Origin: a virus
Strand: one strand, 5' to 3'
IMG/VR virus record: IMGVR_UViG_3300042402_002518
Location: 1-28,383 of that record
Length of the DNA: 28,383 bases
The notes under the pieces were generated by a model. It saw only the letters and a list, made by a program, of their open reading frames with translations. It was not told the origin of the DNA and searched no databases. A program made the position numbers and the translations under genes. Below, in pieces: positions 7,955 to 20,700 of the stretch; position 1 is the stretch's first letter; each line of letters opens with the position of its first letter.

Positions 7955-8332
7955 ATGGCTATCATGTATCGTGGATTTAGTACTATCGGGCGCACACGCA
8001 AGTACCGCCTGACGGATTTTGAGTTGGTCAAGCAGGATCTGATCAATAATTTCTACATCCGCAAGGGTGAAAAGCTGATGAATCCTAACTTTGGTACTAT
8101 CATCTGGAACGTGGTACATGAACCGCTTACAGAAGACCTTAAAAGTGTGATAATCTCAGATATCAAAGCCATAGCCGAGTATGATCCAAGGATCAGTATA
8201 GATAACGTGGTTATCACTGAGTTTGACCAGGGTATACAAGTAGAGCTACAACTGCGCTATGTCCTAACAAATCAGACTAATTTGTTGAATCTACAGTTTG
8301 ACAATCAGAACAACACACTTACCGCTGTTTAA
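7955..8332 (+). CDS. 25: baseplate wedge subunit gp25
   Basis: This 125-residue protein is the wedge component that joins the sheath-proximal part of the baseplate; homologues include TssE of type VI secretion. The typical features are visible: YRGFSTIGR at the start, a helix DFELVKQDLINNF, the segment MNPNFGTIIWNVVHEPL carrying the conserved Gly and the Glu-Pro of the family core, then DIKAIAEYDPRISI and two closing beta strands. The length matches T4 gp25 (132 residues). Met1 at 7955 and Met4 at 7964 are both possible starts; I prefer the first because AGGA at 7940-7943 is better placed for it. It follows gene 5 after eight bases and ends the first operon segment. Confidence 0.9.
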   Translation: MAIMYRGFSTIGRTRKYRLTDFELVKQDLINNFYIRKGEKLMNPNFGTIIWNVVHEPLTEDLKSVIISDIKAIAEYDPRISIDNVVITEFDQGIQVELQLRYVLTNQTNLLNLQFDNQNNTLTAV

Positions 8333-8355
8333 TTAACTACCCAGTTATTTTTCCT

Positions 8356-8363
8356 GATAAATA
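8356..8363 (+). promoter_or_regulatory. late promoter before gene 6
   Basis: GATAAATA followed by C lies in the 52-base gap between genes 25 and 6. The expected transcription start is near 8369, and the ribosome-binding site AGGGA at 8373-8377 follows, seven bases before the ATG. This is the largest gap within the plus-strand genes, and nothing else in it looks functional; I see no terminator hairpin. Confidence 0.75.
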
Positions 8364-8384
8364 CATTATATTAGGGAACTATCG

Positions 8385-11300
8385 ATGGCAATTACCACAA
8401 GACAAAGCAGTTTATTAGTCGCAGAAGATTGGACTAAACTATATCAAACTTTCCGTAATGCGGATTTCCAAAGTTATGATTACGAAACCCTGCGCAAGAG
8501 CATGGTTGATTATCTCCGAATATATTACCCAGAAGACTTCAATGACTTTATTGAAAGTTCAGAATTTATAGCCTTAATCGACTTGATCGCTTTCCTAGGA
8601 CAATCATTAGCATTCCGCGGAGATCTAAATGCCCGTGAAAACTTCATCGATACAGCACAGCGCCGTGACAGCGTGCTTAAACTAGCACGCCTGATCAGCT
8701 ATAATCCCAAGCGCAATATCCCCGCAAGCGGACTGCTAAAAGTTGACTCAGTCAGTACAACCGAAACTGTTTTTGACAGCAACGGTTTAAATCTATCAGG
8801 ACTAGTAATCAACTGGGCAGACAGTGCCAACGACAATTGGCAAGAACAATTTATAGCAGTGATCAATGCTAGTTTGAACAGCAATCAAGCAGTGGGTAAA
8901 CCCAGCAACAGCCAGATCTTAAATAGTGTGATCACAGAAGAATATCAGATCAACCTAGTGCCAAATCTTACAGCTACCTATCAGTTTAGCGCCGCAGTTG
9001 AAGGTAGCCAAATAGCATTCGAAATAGTAAGTCCAACATCAGCAGGACAGAAATATCTTTATGAATCAGCACCTAGGCCCAACAGCCCATTTAACCTATT
9101 ATACAGAAACGACAATTTAGGCAATGGCAGCAACAATACAGGATATTTCCTACACTTCAAGCAAGGTGCGCTACAAAACATAGATGTCAACTTTCAAGAA
9201 AGCCTACCTAATCGTGTGTATAGTTTAAATGTTAGTAATATCAACAACACTGATGTTTGGGTATATAGCCTAGATAGGAATGGTAATCTCGGCACACAGT
9301 GGACACCAGTGCCCAGCGTCGGTGCTACTAACGTTATCTATAACAAATCTACTAACAAGAACATCTATCAAGTCAGCACACGTGCAGGTGATCAGATCGA
9401 TCTAGTTTTTGGTGATGGCAGTTTCGCAAACATTCCACAGGGCCGATTCAGGATCTACTACAGGGTCAGTAATGGACTCAGCTACAAAATATCACCAGAT
9501 GAACTCAGAGGCATAGTAATTCCAATCAACTATGTTAGCCGTACTGGTCGCACAGAAACTATCAACATACGTGCTAGCCTACGTTACACAGTTACAAATG
9601 CTACCACACGTGAAACAGTAGATGACGTGCGCCAGAAAGCGCCGCAACAATACTACACACAGGATCGCATGGTCACAGGTGAAGACTACAATATCTTACC
9701 ATATACATTATTCAACAATGTGTTAAAAGTCAAAGCAGTAAATCGTACCAGCAGTGGTATCAGCCGATATCTTGATGTTATCGATACCACAGGCAAGTAT
9801 TCATCAACTAATATATTCTGCCAAGATGGTATACTGTATCGCGATGATCCCATAGATTCATTTAATTTCAGTTTTAATACTACCAATGATGTCTATAGAG
9901 TGATCAACAATCAGGTCAAACCTCTGACATCTTCCAAGGAGATGTTGCAGTTTTTCTACAGTACTTATAATGCTATTAATGCCTCAAATACCTATTGGAA
10001 CAAGTCACTAGATGATGCAGGCATCACTGGATATTTCTATGACAGTACAGATAATATTCTACAGGTAGGTGATTTTGTAGCTGACAGCAAGAGATATATC
10101 AAGCAAGGCAGCATAGTGAAATTTTCAGCTGGTACAGGTAATTATTTTGATGCACGCAATACCATACAGCCGGGTGTGCCAAGCAACAACGGAGACAAAT
10201 ATTTTATCTATGCTCAGATCATACAGGTTTTGGCAGATGGTACCAATGGTGGTCAAGGCAATCTAGACAATGGCAGTGGACCTATAACACTTAATCAGGT
10301 AGTGCCAACAGGTGCAGAGGCTGTACGTATATTTCCAGTATTCAATAATAATTTCACTGACGCTCTGACTATCAGCATAGTAGATTACATCAGGGCCTAT
10401 AAGGATTTTGGTCTGCGCTATGACGTAATAGACAGCGAATGGACGGTAATACAACCCGAAGATCTCAACACAGGAGATTTTAGTTTAGGTAACGCAGGTA
10501 ATACCGGCGCCGCTGGTCTTGACGCCAGTTGGTTAATACGTTTTCAAGCAGTAGGGCAGACCTATACAGTCTACTACAGAGGACTAGAATATATCTTTGA
10601 AAGCGTCCGTGAAACAAACTTTTATTTTGATGACCGTGTAAAAATCTTTGACCCAAGGACGGGATTTACAATCAAAGATCAGATCAAAGTTCTAAAAGTA
10701 AATACCAATCCTGATGATAATCAATCATTGGCATTAGACTACATATGGCACATCTATGATAACATCGTAGAAGTTGATGGATACGCTAATTCTAGCAAGA
10801 TATTAGTCACATTTCCTGACAGCAACGATGATGGTATTCCAGACAATCCGGAATTGTTTGAATTGTTGATAAGTCCAGATACTAATTCTAATCAAAAATA
10901 TGTCTACTTCCAAAATACCTTTGGGTATGACAATTTCGTCATACAGACACCGGTGAGTAACAGCCTAGTGGTCAGTACTTATGATACATTGACCGCGGCA
11001 CAGATAGCGGCTACATTATTCCAAGATGGACAATTATTCTATATAGCACCAACTGATACTTTTTATCAACTATTAATCAGTGGTGCGAGTTATACGCTAA
11101 ATGTTGTTACAGGTTATACTGCCAAAGTTGGCCGCCAAGATCTATATTTCCAATATAGGCACAGCAGTCCAAACAATCGACGTATTGATCCTAGTCCAAA
11201 CAATATCGTAGACTTGTATATCTTGACCAAAGCCTATGCTACCGATTATCTAGCGTGGATACAGGATACCACAAACACGGTACAAGAACCTATCGCTCCT

Positions 11301-11765
11301 ACCCCAGAAACACTTGGCACAGACTATAGTGCCTTAGAAAAATACAAGAGCATCAGCGATACGATAATCTATAATCCCGCAAAATTTAAACCCATCTTTG
11401 GTGATAAAGCCGAAGCTGCACTGCGAGCAACATTTAAAGTTGTTAAAAATGCCAGCGTGGTAGTCAGTGATAATGATGTCAGGACCTCGGTCATCGCGGC
11501 CATAAACACATATTTTGATATCGCCAACTGGGACTTTGGTGAAACGTTTTATTTCAGTGAACTATCAGCGTATCTACACAGCGTACTAGCCCCAAATATC
11601 GCATCGGTGACTATAGTTCCGACTAGTACCAGTGAAACATTTGGTAGCCTATTACAGATTAATGCTGAATACAATGAAATCATTGTCAGTGCGGCCACAG
11701 TCGATAACGTGCAGATTATCACTGCTATTACTGCCGCACAGTTAAATCAAACAGTAGCAGTATAA
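8385..11765 (+). CDS. 6: baseplate wedge subunit gp6-like
   Basis: This 1126-residue protein is the wedge component that in T4 dimerises to form the continuous ring of the inner baseplate. The N-terminal block is well preserved: YETLRKSMVDYLRIYYP, then FIALIDLIAFLGQSLAFRGD and FIDTAQRRDSVLKLARLISY correspond to the helical start of T4 gp6, followed by the beta-strand region with PASGLLKV. The C-terminal 130 residues (RATFKVVKNASVVVSDNDVR, TYFDIANWDFGETFYFSEL) match the dimerisation end of the gp6/gpJ family. T4 gp6 has 660 residues, so roughly 450 residues have been inserted in the middle, mostly polar beta-rich sequence between about residues 460 and 960. The start has AGGGA at the right distance. 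Gene order 25-6-7 agrees with other T4-like phages. Confidence 0.86.
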   Translation: MAITTRQSSLLVAEDWTKLYQTFRNADFQSYDYETLRKSMVDYLRIYYPEDFNDFIESSEFIALIDLIAFLGQSLAFRGDLNARENFIDTAQRRDSVLKLARLISYNPKRNIPASGLLKVDSVSTTETVFDSNGLNLSGLVINWADSANDNWQEQFIAVINASLNSNQAVGKPSNSQILNSVITEEYQINLVPNLTATYQFSAAVEGSQIAFEIVSPTSAGQKYLYESAPRPNSPFNLLYRNDNLGNGSNNTGYFLHFKQGALQNIDVNFQESLPNRVYSLNVSNINNTDVWVYSLDRNGNLGTQWTPVPSVGATNVIYNKSTNKNIYQVSTRAGDQIDLVFGDGSFANIPQGRFRIYYRVSNGLSYKISPDELRGIVIPINYVSRTGRTETINIRASLRYTVTNATTRETVDDVRQKAPQQYYTQDRMVTGEDYNILPYTLFNNVLKVKAVNRTSSGISRYLDVIDTTGKYSSTNIFCQDGILYRDDPIDSFNFSFNTTNDVYRVINNQVKPLTSSKEMLQFFYSTYNAINASNTYWNKSLDDAGITGYFYDSTDNILQVGDFVADSKRYIKQGSIVKFSAGTGNYFDARNTIQPGVPSNNGDKYFIYAQIIQVLADGTNGGQGNLDNGSGPITLNQVVPTGAEAVRIFPVFNNNFTDALTISIVDYIRAYKDFGLRYDVIDSEWTVIQPEDLNTGDFSLGNAGNTGAAGLDASWLIRFQAVGQTYTVYYRGLEYIFESVRETNFYFDDRVKIFDPRTGFTIKDQIKVLKVNTNPDDNQSLALDYIWHIYDNIVEVDGYANSSKILVTFPDSNDDGIPDNPELFELLISPDTNSNQKYVYFQNTFGYDNFVIQTPVSNSLVVSTYDTLTAAQIAATLFQDGQLFYIAPTDTFYQLLISGASYTLNVVTGYTAKVGRQDLYFQYRHSSPNNRRIDPSPNNIVDLYILTKAYATDYLAWIQDTTNTVQEPIAPTPETLGTDYSALEKYKSISDTIIYNPAKFKPIFGDKAEAALRATFKVVKNASVVVSDNDVRTSVIAAINTYFDIANWDFGETFYFSELSAYLHSVLAPNIASVTIVPTSTSETFGSLLQINAEYNEIIVSAATVDNVQIITAITAAQLNQTVAV

Positions 11766-11797
11766 CGAATGATTAAAATCTAACTAAAGAGAACATA

Positions 11798-14700
11798 ATG
11801 GCCGCAAGAAAAAGTATAAATTTACTTCCTAATGTATTCAGAACTGATGTCAATGACAAGTTTCTCAGTGCTACATTAGATCAGCTGATTTCTGAACCTT
11901 CACTTACAAACCTATATGGATATATTGGTCGCAAATTTGCACCTACATTCGTAGATGGTGATAGTTATATTACGGAAGGATCAGCTGATAGGCAAAATTA
12001 TCAACTTGAACCAGCTACTATAATAACAGACACAGATGATAATACCACGTTCTTCGCAAGTTATATTGATTTCCTTGACAAGATCAGATACTATGGTGGA
12101 TTGACAGATGATCACAGCAGATTATTTACTGGTGAATACTACAGCTATGATCCAAGGATCAGCTATGACAAGTTCGTAAACTTTGGTCAATACTATTGGA
12201 TACCAAATGGACCCCCAGCGGTACAGGTCAATACCAGCGGCGTAGAATTAGTCAAGACATTCCTAGTCACACGCAATGATAATCAAAACGTCTATGATTA
12301 TTCAGTGGGCGGTATAAAAAACAATACACTGGTACTAGCTCGTGGTGGCACATATACATTCACTGTCAATCAATCAGCAGGTTTTTGGATACAGTCAGAA
12401 CTAGGTGTCGACGGCCGATTAAATGCGACTCCGACTATCAGCAGCCGCGATGTGCTAGGAGTAGAAAACAATGGTGCCGCATCAGGTGATGTAATATTCC
12501 GTGTACCACAGAAAGACGCACAGGATCGTTTCCTTGCTATGGAGTTAGTAGCCACTGTTGATTTTGCAGTTCCATTGGCATACTCTAACTTACAAAATAG
12601 ACTCTTAAGTGATTTCGTCACTGACTATCCGCAGTATGCAGGACTTACAGGGTCACTAGATGGCAAAACATTGATTTTCGTTGATCAACAGGATCTAACT
12701 AATTTTGGTGAAGAGGCCTGGACAGTTTCTGGAGAAACAGACAGCATTTCGGTCGCCTATGACAAGGGTGATGTAGTAGCTGAAGCTGATCGATATGGTA
12801 TTTGGAAGATACAGCTCATACCTTCAGGTGATGACTTCCTTATCAATTCTTATCCGTTGAATACTGTAGCCATAGATCAAAAAGTCTATGTTAAGTATGG
12901 GCTAGTGAATGCTAATCAAGAATTCTACAGAGACTTCACAGGTTTCTTTGAGCGCATGCCACTGATTACCAGCACAGCAGATACGCTTTACATACAAGAC
13001 GGTGATCGTGGAGATATCTATACCAAGATTAAAATTGTAGATTTTCAAGATTTTAGTATAGATGTCAATGACGACATCCTAGGTCAGATAGACTATACTA
13101 GCCCCAACGGTGTTAAATTTACCAGCGGATTAAAAATACAGTTTGATACGGATGTAATTCCTGCAAGTTATCAGAACAATATCTATTACGTTGAAAATGT
13201 TGGTGACAGCATAAGATTAGTTGATACTATGCTGCTGGTCACACCAGAATCATTCAATGACGAAATAGCTATTAATTATCCCGTACAACAGATAGTATTA
13301 GACTCTGCTACTACTGCGATAATACCTGGTGGTTCAATTATTACCATCGGTGGAATACCTATCGAGACCAACACAGAGATATCCGCAGGATCAATTAAAA
13401 TTACCACACTAGATTCAGTGATGACCATTACCAAAGACATGACAGTCACGGGAACAGGAATCGCTGATGGCACAACGGTTTATGATGCTTTTGCTGAAAC
13501 AGTATTTCCTGATTACATCACTATCAAGAGAGACGCATTAGATCTTAATTCTTGGGCTCGTCATAATCGTTGGTTCCATGTTGATGTCATTAAAGCCACA
13601 GCAGAATACAATGATGATGTGCTGATATTAGATCAGAGATTACGTGCTCAAAGACCTATCGTGCAGTTTGAAGGTGATCTGCAATTATTCAATCATGGCC
13701 GCATAGGTAAGAAATATATTGACATATTAGACACTATTATCACAGACGCTTTCAATCAACTCGAAGGACAGTTAGTAGATGATGGTGGTGCGATCACCTA
13801 CAATACCGCGGTATCTCCAGCTGAAGTATTCTATGATGGTGTACTAGTTGGTACAACAGACACAGTAAATTTCATAGGTGATGGCGCATTTGGAGTAACG
13901 TTATTTGATGGTATGCGTGTGTTGTTTGCCGCGGATGAAGATCCATTGGTCAGAGATAAAATATATGTGGTAAATCTTGTGCAGTTTGAAGTTGATGCAT
14001 TTGGTCGTCCTACTGGTGCTAAACATATCAAATTGAGTATAGCAGATGACGGTGATGCTGAAGAGTGGGATTCTGTGGTAGTTAGGCTAGGACAATACAA
14101 AGGCAGTGCTTGGTGGTACAATGGTTCGCAATGGTTAGAAAGCCAGCAGAAAACAGGACTACAGCAAGATCCTTTATTTGATGTCTATGACGCCGATGAT
14201 AGGAGCCTATCTGATACAGATTATTACCCTCGTAGCACATTTGCTGGTACTAAGGCATTTGGTTATCAGCGTAATGCCAATGGATCTACTGATCCGGTTT
14301 TAGACTTTGCCTTAGGCTATAGGAGTTTCCAAAGCCAAGGTGATATCCTGTTTTCAAATTATTTTAACACCGACACATTTGAATACGTGGTCGGCCAGAC
14401 GACATTTACAAAAAATATCAGCATAGGATTTTTGCAAAACATAGTTGATAGGATCACTACCAGTCCCAAGAATACCTGGCGTACGGTAGTAGAACCTAGC
14501 CGCCAATATCAAGTGATGAGTTTTGTCTACGATGGAATCAATAGTTCATTCGCACTAGACGTCACACCAAATAGTCAAAATGTACATGGTACGACTAACA
14601 CTATACCATATGTTAAAGTCTATAAAAATAAAAAATATCTGTTACAGTCCGAGTGGACGATCAGCATAGATAACAAGATAACCTTAGCTACTGAACCAAC

Positions 14701-17700
14701 TGAAGGTGACATAATTGATGTTGAAGTTTATAGCTCACAAGTAAGCCAGTCTGGTTATTATCAAGTACCATTGAATCTGGATCTGAATGCACAGAACATT
14801 GACGTCAATGATCTCACCCTAGGACAGATCCGTAATCACTTGGTTGAGCTCAGCAGAAACAGCACCAATCTCGATGGAGATGTGTTGGGTCCTTGTAATC
14901 TCAGAGACATTGAAATCAAAGCACAAGGCGGTACTATACTGCAACACAGTGCACCACTACCTTATGCCGAATTATTCTTGCTAGATCCCCAAGCTAACTT
15001 CATAGATGCAGTAAAATTAGCACAGCGAGAATACACTAAATTTAAGAACAAGTTCCTTGAACTAAGTTCTAGCTTACCAGGCATAGATCCTGATGATCCT
15101 GTAGCCAGTGTAGATCTTATACTAGCACAGATCAATCTAAATAAAACGCCTACATTACCTTGGTTCTATAGTGATATGGTACCCTATGGAACACTAAAAA
15201 ATATCATAACTTATACGGTATTTGATCCATTGGTGCTTAGTTATGAAATCACTTCAGTATTTTCATCTGTGACTTTGAGTAATCGAGCAGTGTTAGTCTA
15301 TCTAAATGATCAACAATTAATTTTAGGGATTGACTACACATTTGACACAGACAGACCTGCTGTTACATTTAACGACGTATCCATCACTTTAGCAGTTGAT
15401 GATGTCATAACCATAGTGGAATACAGCAATACTGATGGTAGTTTCGTACCAGAAACACCCAGCAAGCTAGGCACATATCCTAAATTTAAACCAGAAATCG
15501 TAGCAGATGACACCTATAGGACTACAAGAAATGTCATACGCGGCCATGATGGTAGTATAACTCCAGCCTTTGATGACTATAGAGACGATTTCCTGCTGGA
15601 ACTAGAAAAACGTATATACAATAACATCAAGCTACCCGACACTGGATCTTACAGAGACATCTACAGCCTATTGCCAGGTAAATTCAGAGACGATGGATAT
15701 ACCTACAGTGAAATGTGGAGCATTCTCAGCAAGAATTTCTTAACCTGGGTGGGCAATAATAGGATCGCAGATTTTACATCAAATGACACGTTCCTGAGCA
15801 ATGATGGATTCACTTGGAACTACTCGAGATTCGTTGATAGGATAGACGGTGAATACATGCCGGGTAGCTGGCGTGCAGTTTATGAATATTTCTATGACAC
15901 TATATATCCACATACTCGTCCATGGGAGATGCTGGGATTTACAACTAAACCTGATTGGTGGGAAGACTACTATGGACCAGGACCTTATACTGGTGGAAAC
16001 AAACTCTTATGGGATGATTTAGAAGCGGGTCTCATACGTTTTGGAGATCGTGCAGGAACAGACATCGACTATGCCCGCCCCGGACTATCAACCATAATTC
16101 CTGTAGATGAAAATGGATACTTGTTGAATCCAGCCCAGGTCATAGCTAAAGCTACCAATGGCAAATATGCGGCTACATCGTGGTCAGTAGGACAGCTAGG
16201 TCCAGTTGAATGGGCATGGAGGACCAGCAGCGAGTTCCCATTTGCAGTGCAACAGGCCGTGGCCGTAGCTAAACCTGGTATGTATTTTGGTCAGTTCATT
16301 GACACATATCAAGTACGATACAACAGTGAACTTGGACAATTCTTAACGCAGGATAATCATCATTTAAGGCAAACAGACATTACCTATAATGGTGATAGTT
16401 CATCGGGGGCTGTGGTTAGGAGCGCAGGATATCTAAACTGGATCGTAGATTATCTGCGTAATCTAGGAATAAATCCCGGCACTAAGATAACACCTATGCT
16501 GGAAAACTACAGTGTTAAATTAGCCTACAAGATGGCAGGATTTAGCGACAAGAAATATCTACAGATCCTAGCAGAGCAAAGCAGTCCTACCAGCACCAAT
16601 GCCAGCATCATGGTACCAGAAGAAAACTATGATGTGGTTCTATACAAATCAACACCTGTAGACAAGATCACCTACAGTGCTGTGATATTAGAAAAAACCA
16701 CTAATGGATTTACCGTAAGGGGCTATGATCTAAATAGTCCGTACTTTACTATCATACCAAGTGTAGTTAATAACAATGCCTACAAGATCACTGTGCTAAA
16801 CAGTTCAGGAACCGTATTCAACGATTATCGAAAAGTTAAACTAACGGTGCCATATGGGTATGAATTTAAGAACAAGCAACAGGTAGTAGATTTTCTTATC
16901 AGCTACGAAAGATATCTCATAGCACAAGGCTTTACGTTTAATGATCGTGACGGCGATCTTGGTGAAACACGAAATTTTAAATTGTCAGTAAAAGAATTCT
17001 TGTTTTGGGCACAGCAGGGCTGGAAGACAGGCACCTTGTTGGTTATGAGCCCAGTTACGAATTCGATCACGCTGACCACAGTTGGTAACATAGTAGATGA
17101 GATAACCGACAGCCAGCATGGTAGCAAGATCGTAGATCAAAATTTTAATTTAGTTAGGAATACTGGTTATCAGATATTACGTAGTCCTACGGGATTTAAA
17201 GTCACGCTTGCAGATGACAACGTGCTAGGTCTAGTAGAACTTAATCTAGTACAATATGAGCACGTGCTGACATTTGACAATACCACCGTATTCAATGACG
17301 TCATCTATAAACCAGAACTAGGTAATAGGCAATACCGGCTTAAACTAATAGGCCAAAAAACTGCAGCCTGGGACGGTAGCCTATATGCGCCAGGATTCGT
17401 TTATAATAGTGAAACTGTACAGACGTGGCAATCAGGAAGAGATTATCTTAAAGGCGAGTTGGTATTATTTAAAGACCAATACTACGTAGCACTGGTTAAT
17501 GTACCAGCGGCAGTAGAGTTTGATTTCACTACCTGGAAACTATTAGCAGCCTCTGAGATCAAAACTGGTCTTCTAAGGAATTTTTCTACCCTAGCAGTGG
17601 GTTCGCAAAGTTTCTATAACAGCTATGGTGATCTGCGTGATAACGATCAACTAGCATACAGTCATGGATTGATAGGATTTAAACCTAGGCAGTATCTCAG

Positions 17701-20700
17701 CGATCTAGGCGTAAGCGACACCACTCAAATTGAATTTTACAAGGGTTATATCAGGCAAAAAGGATCTACTAATGCAGTAGATGCCTTGACCAAAGCCGGT
17801 TTTAATAATCTATCTGGTAATATCAGCCTTTATGAAGAGTGGGCAGTGCGTACAGGCGAATATGGTGCACTTACTTCTAATCCCTATATAGAAATTGCTC
17901 TAGATGAACGTGCATTCAGCGTGAATCCAGCTGTAGCAGAATTTGTTGATACCGGTGACAGTAATCTTGGTGATGGGGTAACCATATTTAATAAATCACA
18001 ACTGTATAGATCCACAGATGCATTTGATGGAAATATAGCGATTAACAGAGATGATTACAGTGATTATGACAATGATATCCTTACAGCTGGATACGTAAAT
18101 CTAGAAGACGTATCAACTACTATTTTTGATATCGCTGATTATGCTGAACTAAATGATCAGCTCGCAGACATTGGCAACGGATATACTATTTGGTGTGCCA
18201 GAGATTTTTCAGGTAAATGGAATGTCTATAGGGTAAGTGAAACAGCAACGCAGGCAACTACGCTGACAAATGCACTTGATGGTTACATAACCTGGACCAC
18301 AGATAGACCGCATGGATTGGCAGTAGATGATGTGTTCTTGATACGTGGATTTAACGACAATTTCAATGGTTTTTATCAAGTTTATAGCGTGCTTGATCTC
18401 AATAGAGTTACAGTAGTATACCAAGGAAATCAAGATAATTTAAATGATCTCAATACTCTAAGTGGTCAAGGTATTTTATTTGTGCTTAAGAGTCTACGAT
18501 TCAGATTCATGGAAGATTCGCGAGTGTTTGGATTAACTAATCCACTTTATAGATGGCGAGTGGGTGAAAAAATCTGGATAGATGAAGATGCGGCTACAGA
18601 TAGCATACAAGGTCAACCGTATAATACTCCTAGCGGCGGATGGAAAGTTTATGAGAAAACTGAACCATGGTCATATAATCAGACTGTTATTAAATCTAGT
18701 GGTGAATACAAGACCAATGATGGATTTGGTACCAGCGTAAAATTAAGCTATGATGGATTGCTAGCTGTAGTAGGTAGTCCACAAGCCAATAGTACTCCAT
18801 ATTATAGTGGTGGTGTAGAAGAAATTACTGGTCGCGTAAATACCTTTGATAAGAACTATGTAGATGAATTTGTCAATGGATTTACCTTATTACCGACAGC
18901 AGGTAATGCAGTAGTAATCAATAGAGAATTTGGTTACAGTGTTGACCAGGCTATAGGCAAGGTCGCAGTTGGTGCTCCCGGCAGTTATGCTAATATAGGA
19001 TTAGTTTACATTTACGATAGAATTTCAGGTACTACTGATTTCAGTAAACCTCAAGTCATATGGTCAGGCAATGCTATATATGGAGCCGGAGATAGATTTG
19101 GTGCAAGTATTTCCTTTGATGAAAACGGTACATGGTTATATGTAGGTGCTCCAGGAAATGATCGTGTTTATGTTTATGGATTAAACAAATATGTTTCGTC
19201 ACAGCAACAGGTTATATCTGTAAACAATCGTAATATAATTCGTTTAAATGCAAATGTCTCTGTTGCTGATTTATCCTATATTTCTAATCCTAACACAGGT
19301 GCATTAGCAACAGTATATTCATCAGGAAATACATTCCTTGGATCAACATGGGGTGCTAATATTGTTGTTTCGACCTTAACAGGATTTACTGAAGGTAATA
19401 CAGCTGCGAATATCTATATCAATAATGTTGATTCTGGATTGTATGCTAATATATTGTTTACTGTATCAAATACCAGCACCATTACTACTAGCTTTACTCC
19501 TGACATAACTAATACGGCAGAATCACTGTTAGTTACAAATTCTAATAGAATATTCATTCCTAATTTAGATTACACTTTAAGTGGTAGTGTTATCACATTC
19601 ACTGGTAATATAGCACAAGATGTTTATGTAATTACACAGCAACCCTATTACACACTATCAAATACTATCCAAGGACCGAGTGGTAGTGATTTTGGCTATA
19701 GCATGGACAGCAGTTTGGATGGTGCACAGCTAGGTGTGGGTGCACCAAGCGCCAATGTCCTTGTTGGCAATGCGTGGATACAAGCCGCAGGCTCTGTATA
19801 CGTTTATGATAGGGTTATAGAAGCCTTTGAATCTACTGGCTTATTAGATTATACTGCGACTGGAACTATTGATATCGTACACCGAGTAACCATTGATAAT
19901 ATTGAAGTAACTAATTACACAATACCTGGTGGCATAGGATCAAACACCATACGATTTATTAATCCTCCTGCACTTGGTAAGACAGTCTATATTGAAACCA
20001 ATCAGTTTAATCTACTAGAACAACTAGTGGGTGTTGACAGCCTCGAAGGTGGAACAGATGCCATACACGCCAACGCGGCATTTGGTACTGATCTAACTAT
20101 CTGTAGCAATAACTGTGCGATATACGTAGGCGCACCATATTATAATGCTGGCACTAATTATAACACTGGTGCTGTGTGGAAATTCCATAACAGGGGCAGA
20201 TTGTATGGTACTAATAACGGTTACACAATAAATCCAATCTTCACACCTGGAGACACATTACGCTTAGATAACTTTGAAATAACAGTTCAAGGTCGATTGA
20301 TGCCAACGATTTTTGATGCAAACACAGCATCAACGATTTCGGGTATTCCATTGATATATGTCAGTGCTAACATTCTGGCATTAAGCAGTAACATAGTCGC
20401 CAACGTTGGTCAGGTAATCAGTCAAAATCTTGGTAGTGGATACTATGCTAATGTGATTGTGTTGGCAAATACTACTCCAAATAGTAGTAATACAGTTGTA
20501 GGATCTAAGTTTATCACGGTAGGCGGCAATATTAGACTTAGTGGACAATTAACAGCCAATGTATTTAACTATGGGCCTGGCAATGTAGTGACATTGTATG
20601 CTAACATCGGTAGCGGGTATAGTGGTACTGTTTCTACTGCTTATCCAATGGCCAGCTTAGATAACCTAATTAAAGATATCAATGATGCCGAATTGCTAGG

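Noticed and set aside
8333-8384. A terminator between genes 25 and 6
   Set aside because: The gap has a short T run but no stem that could pair before it.
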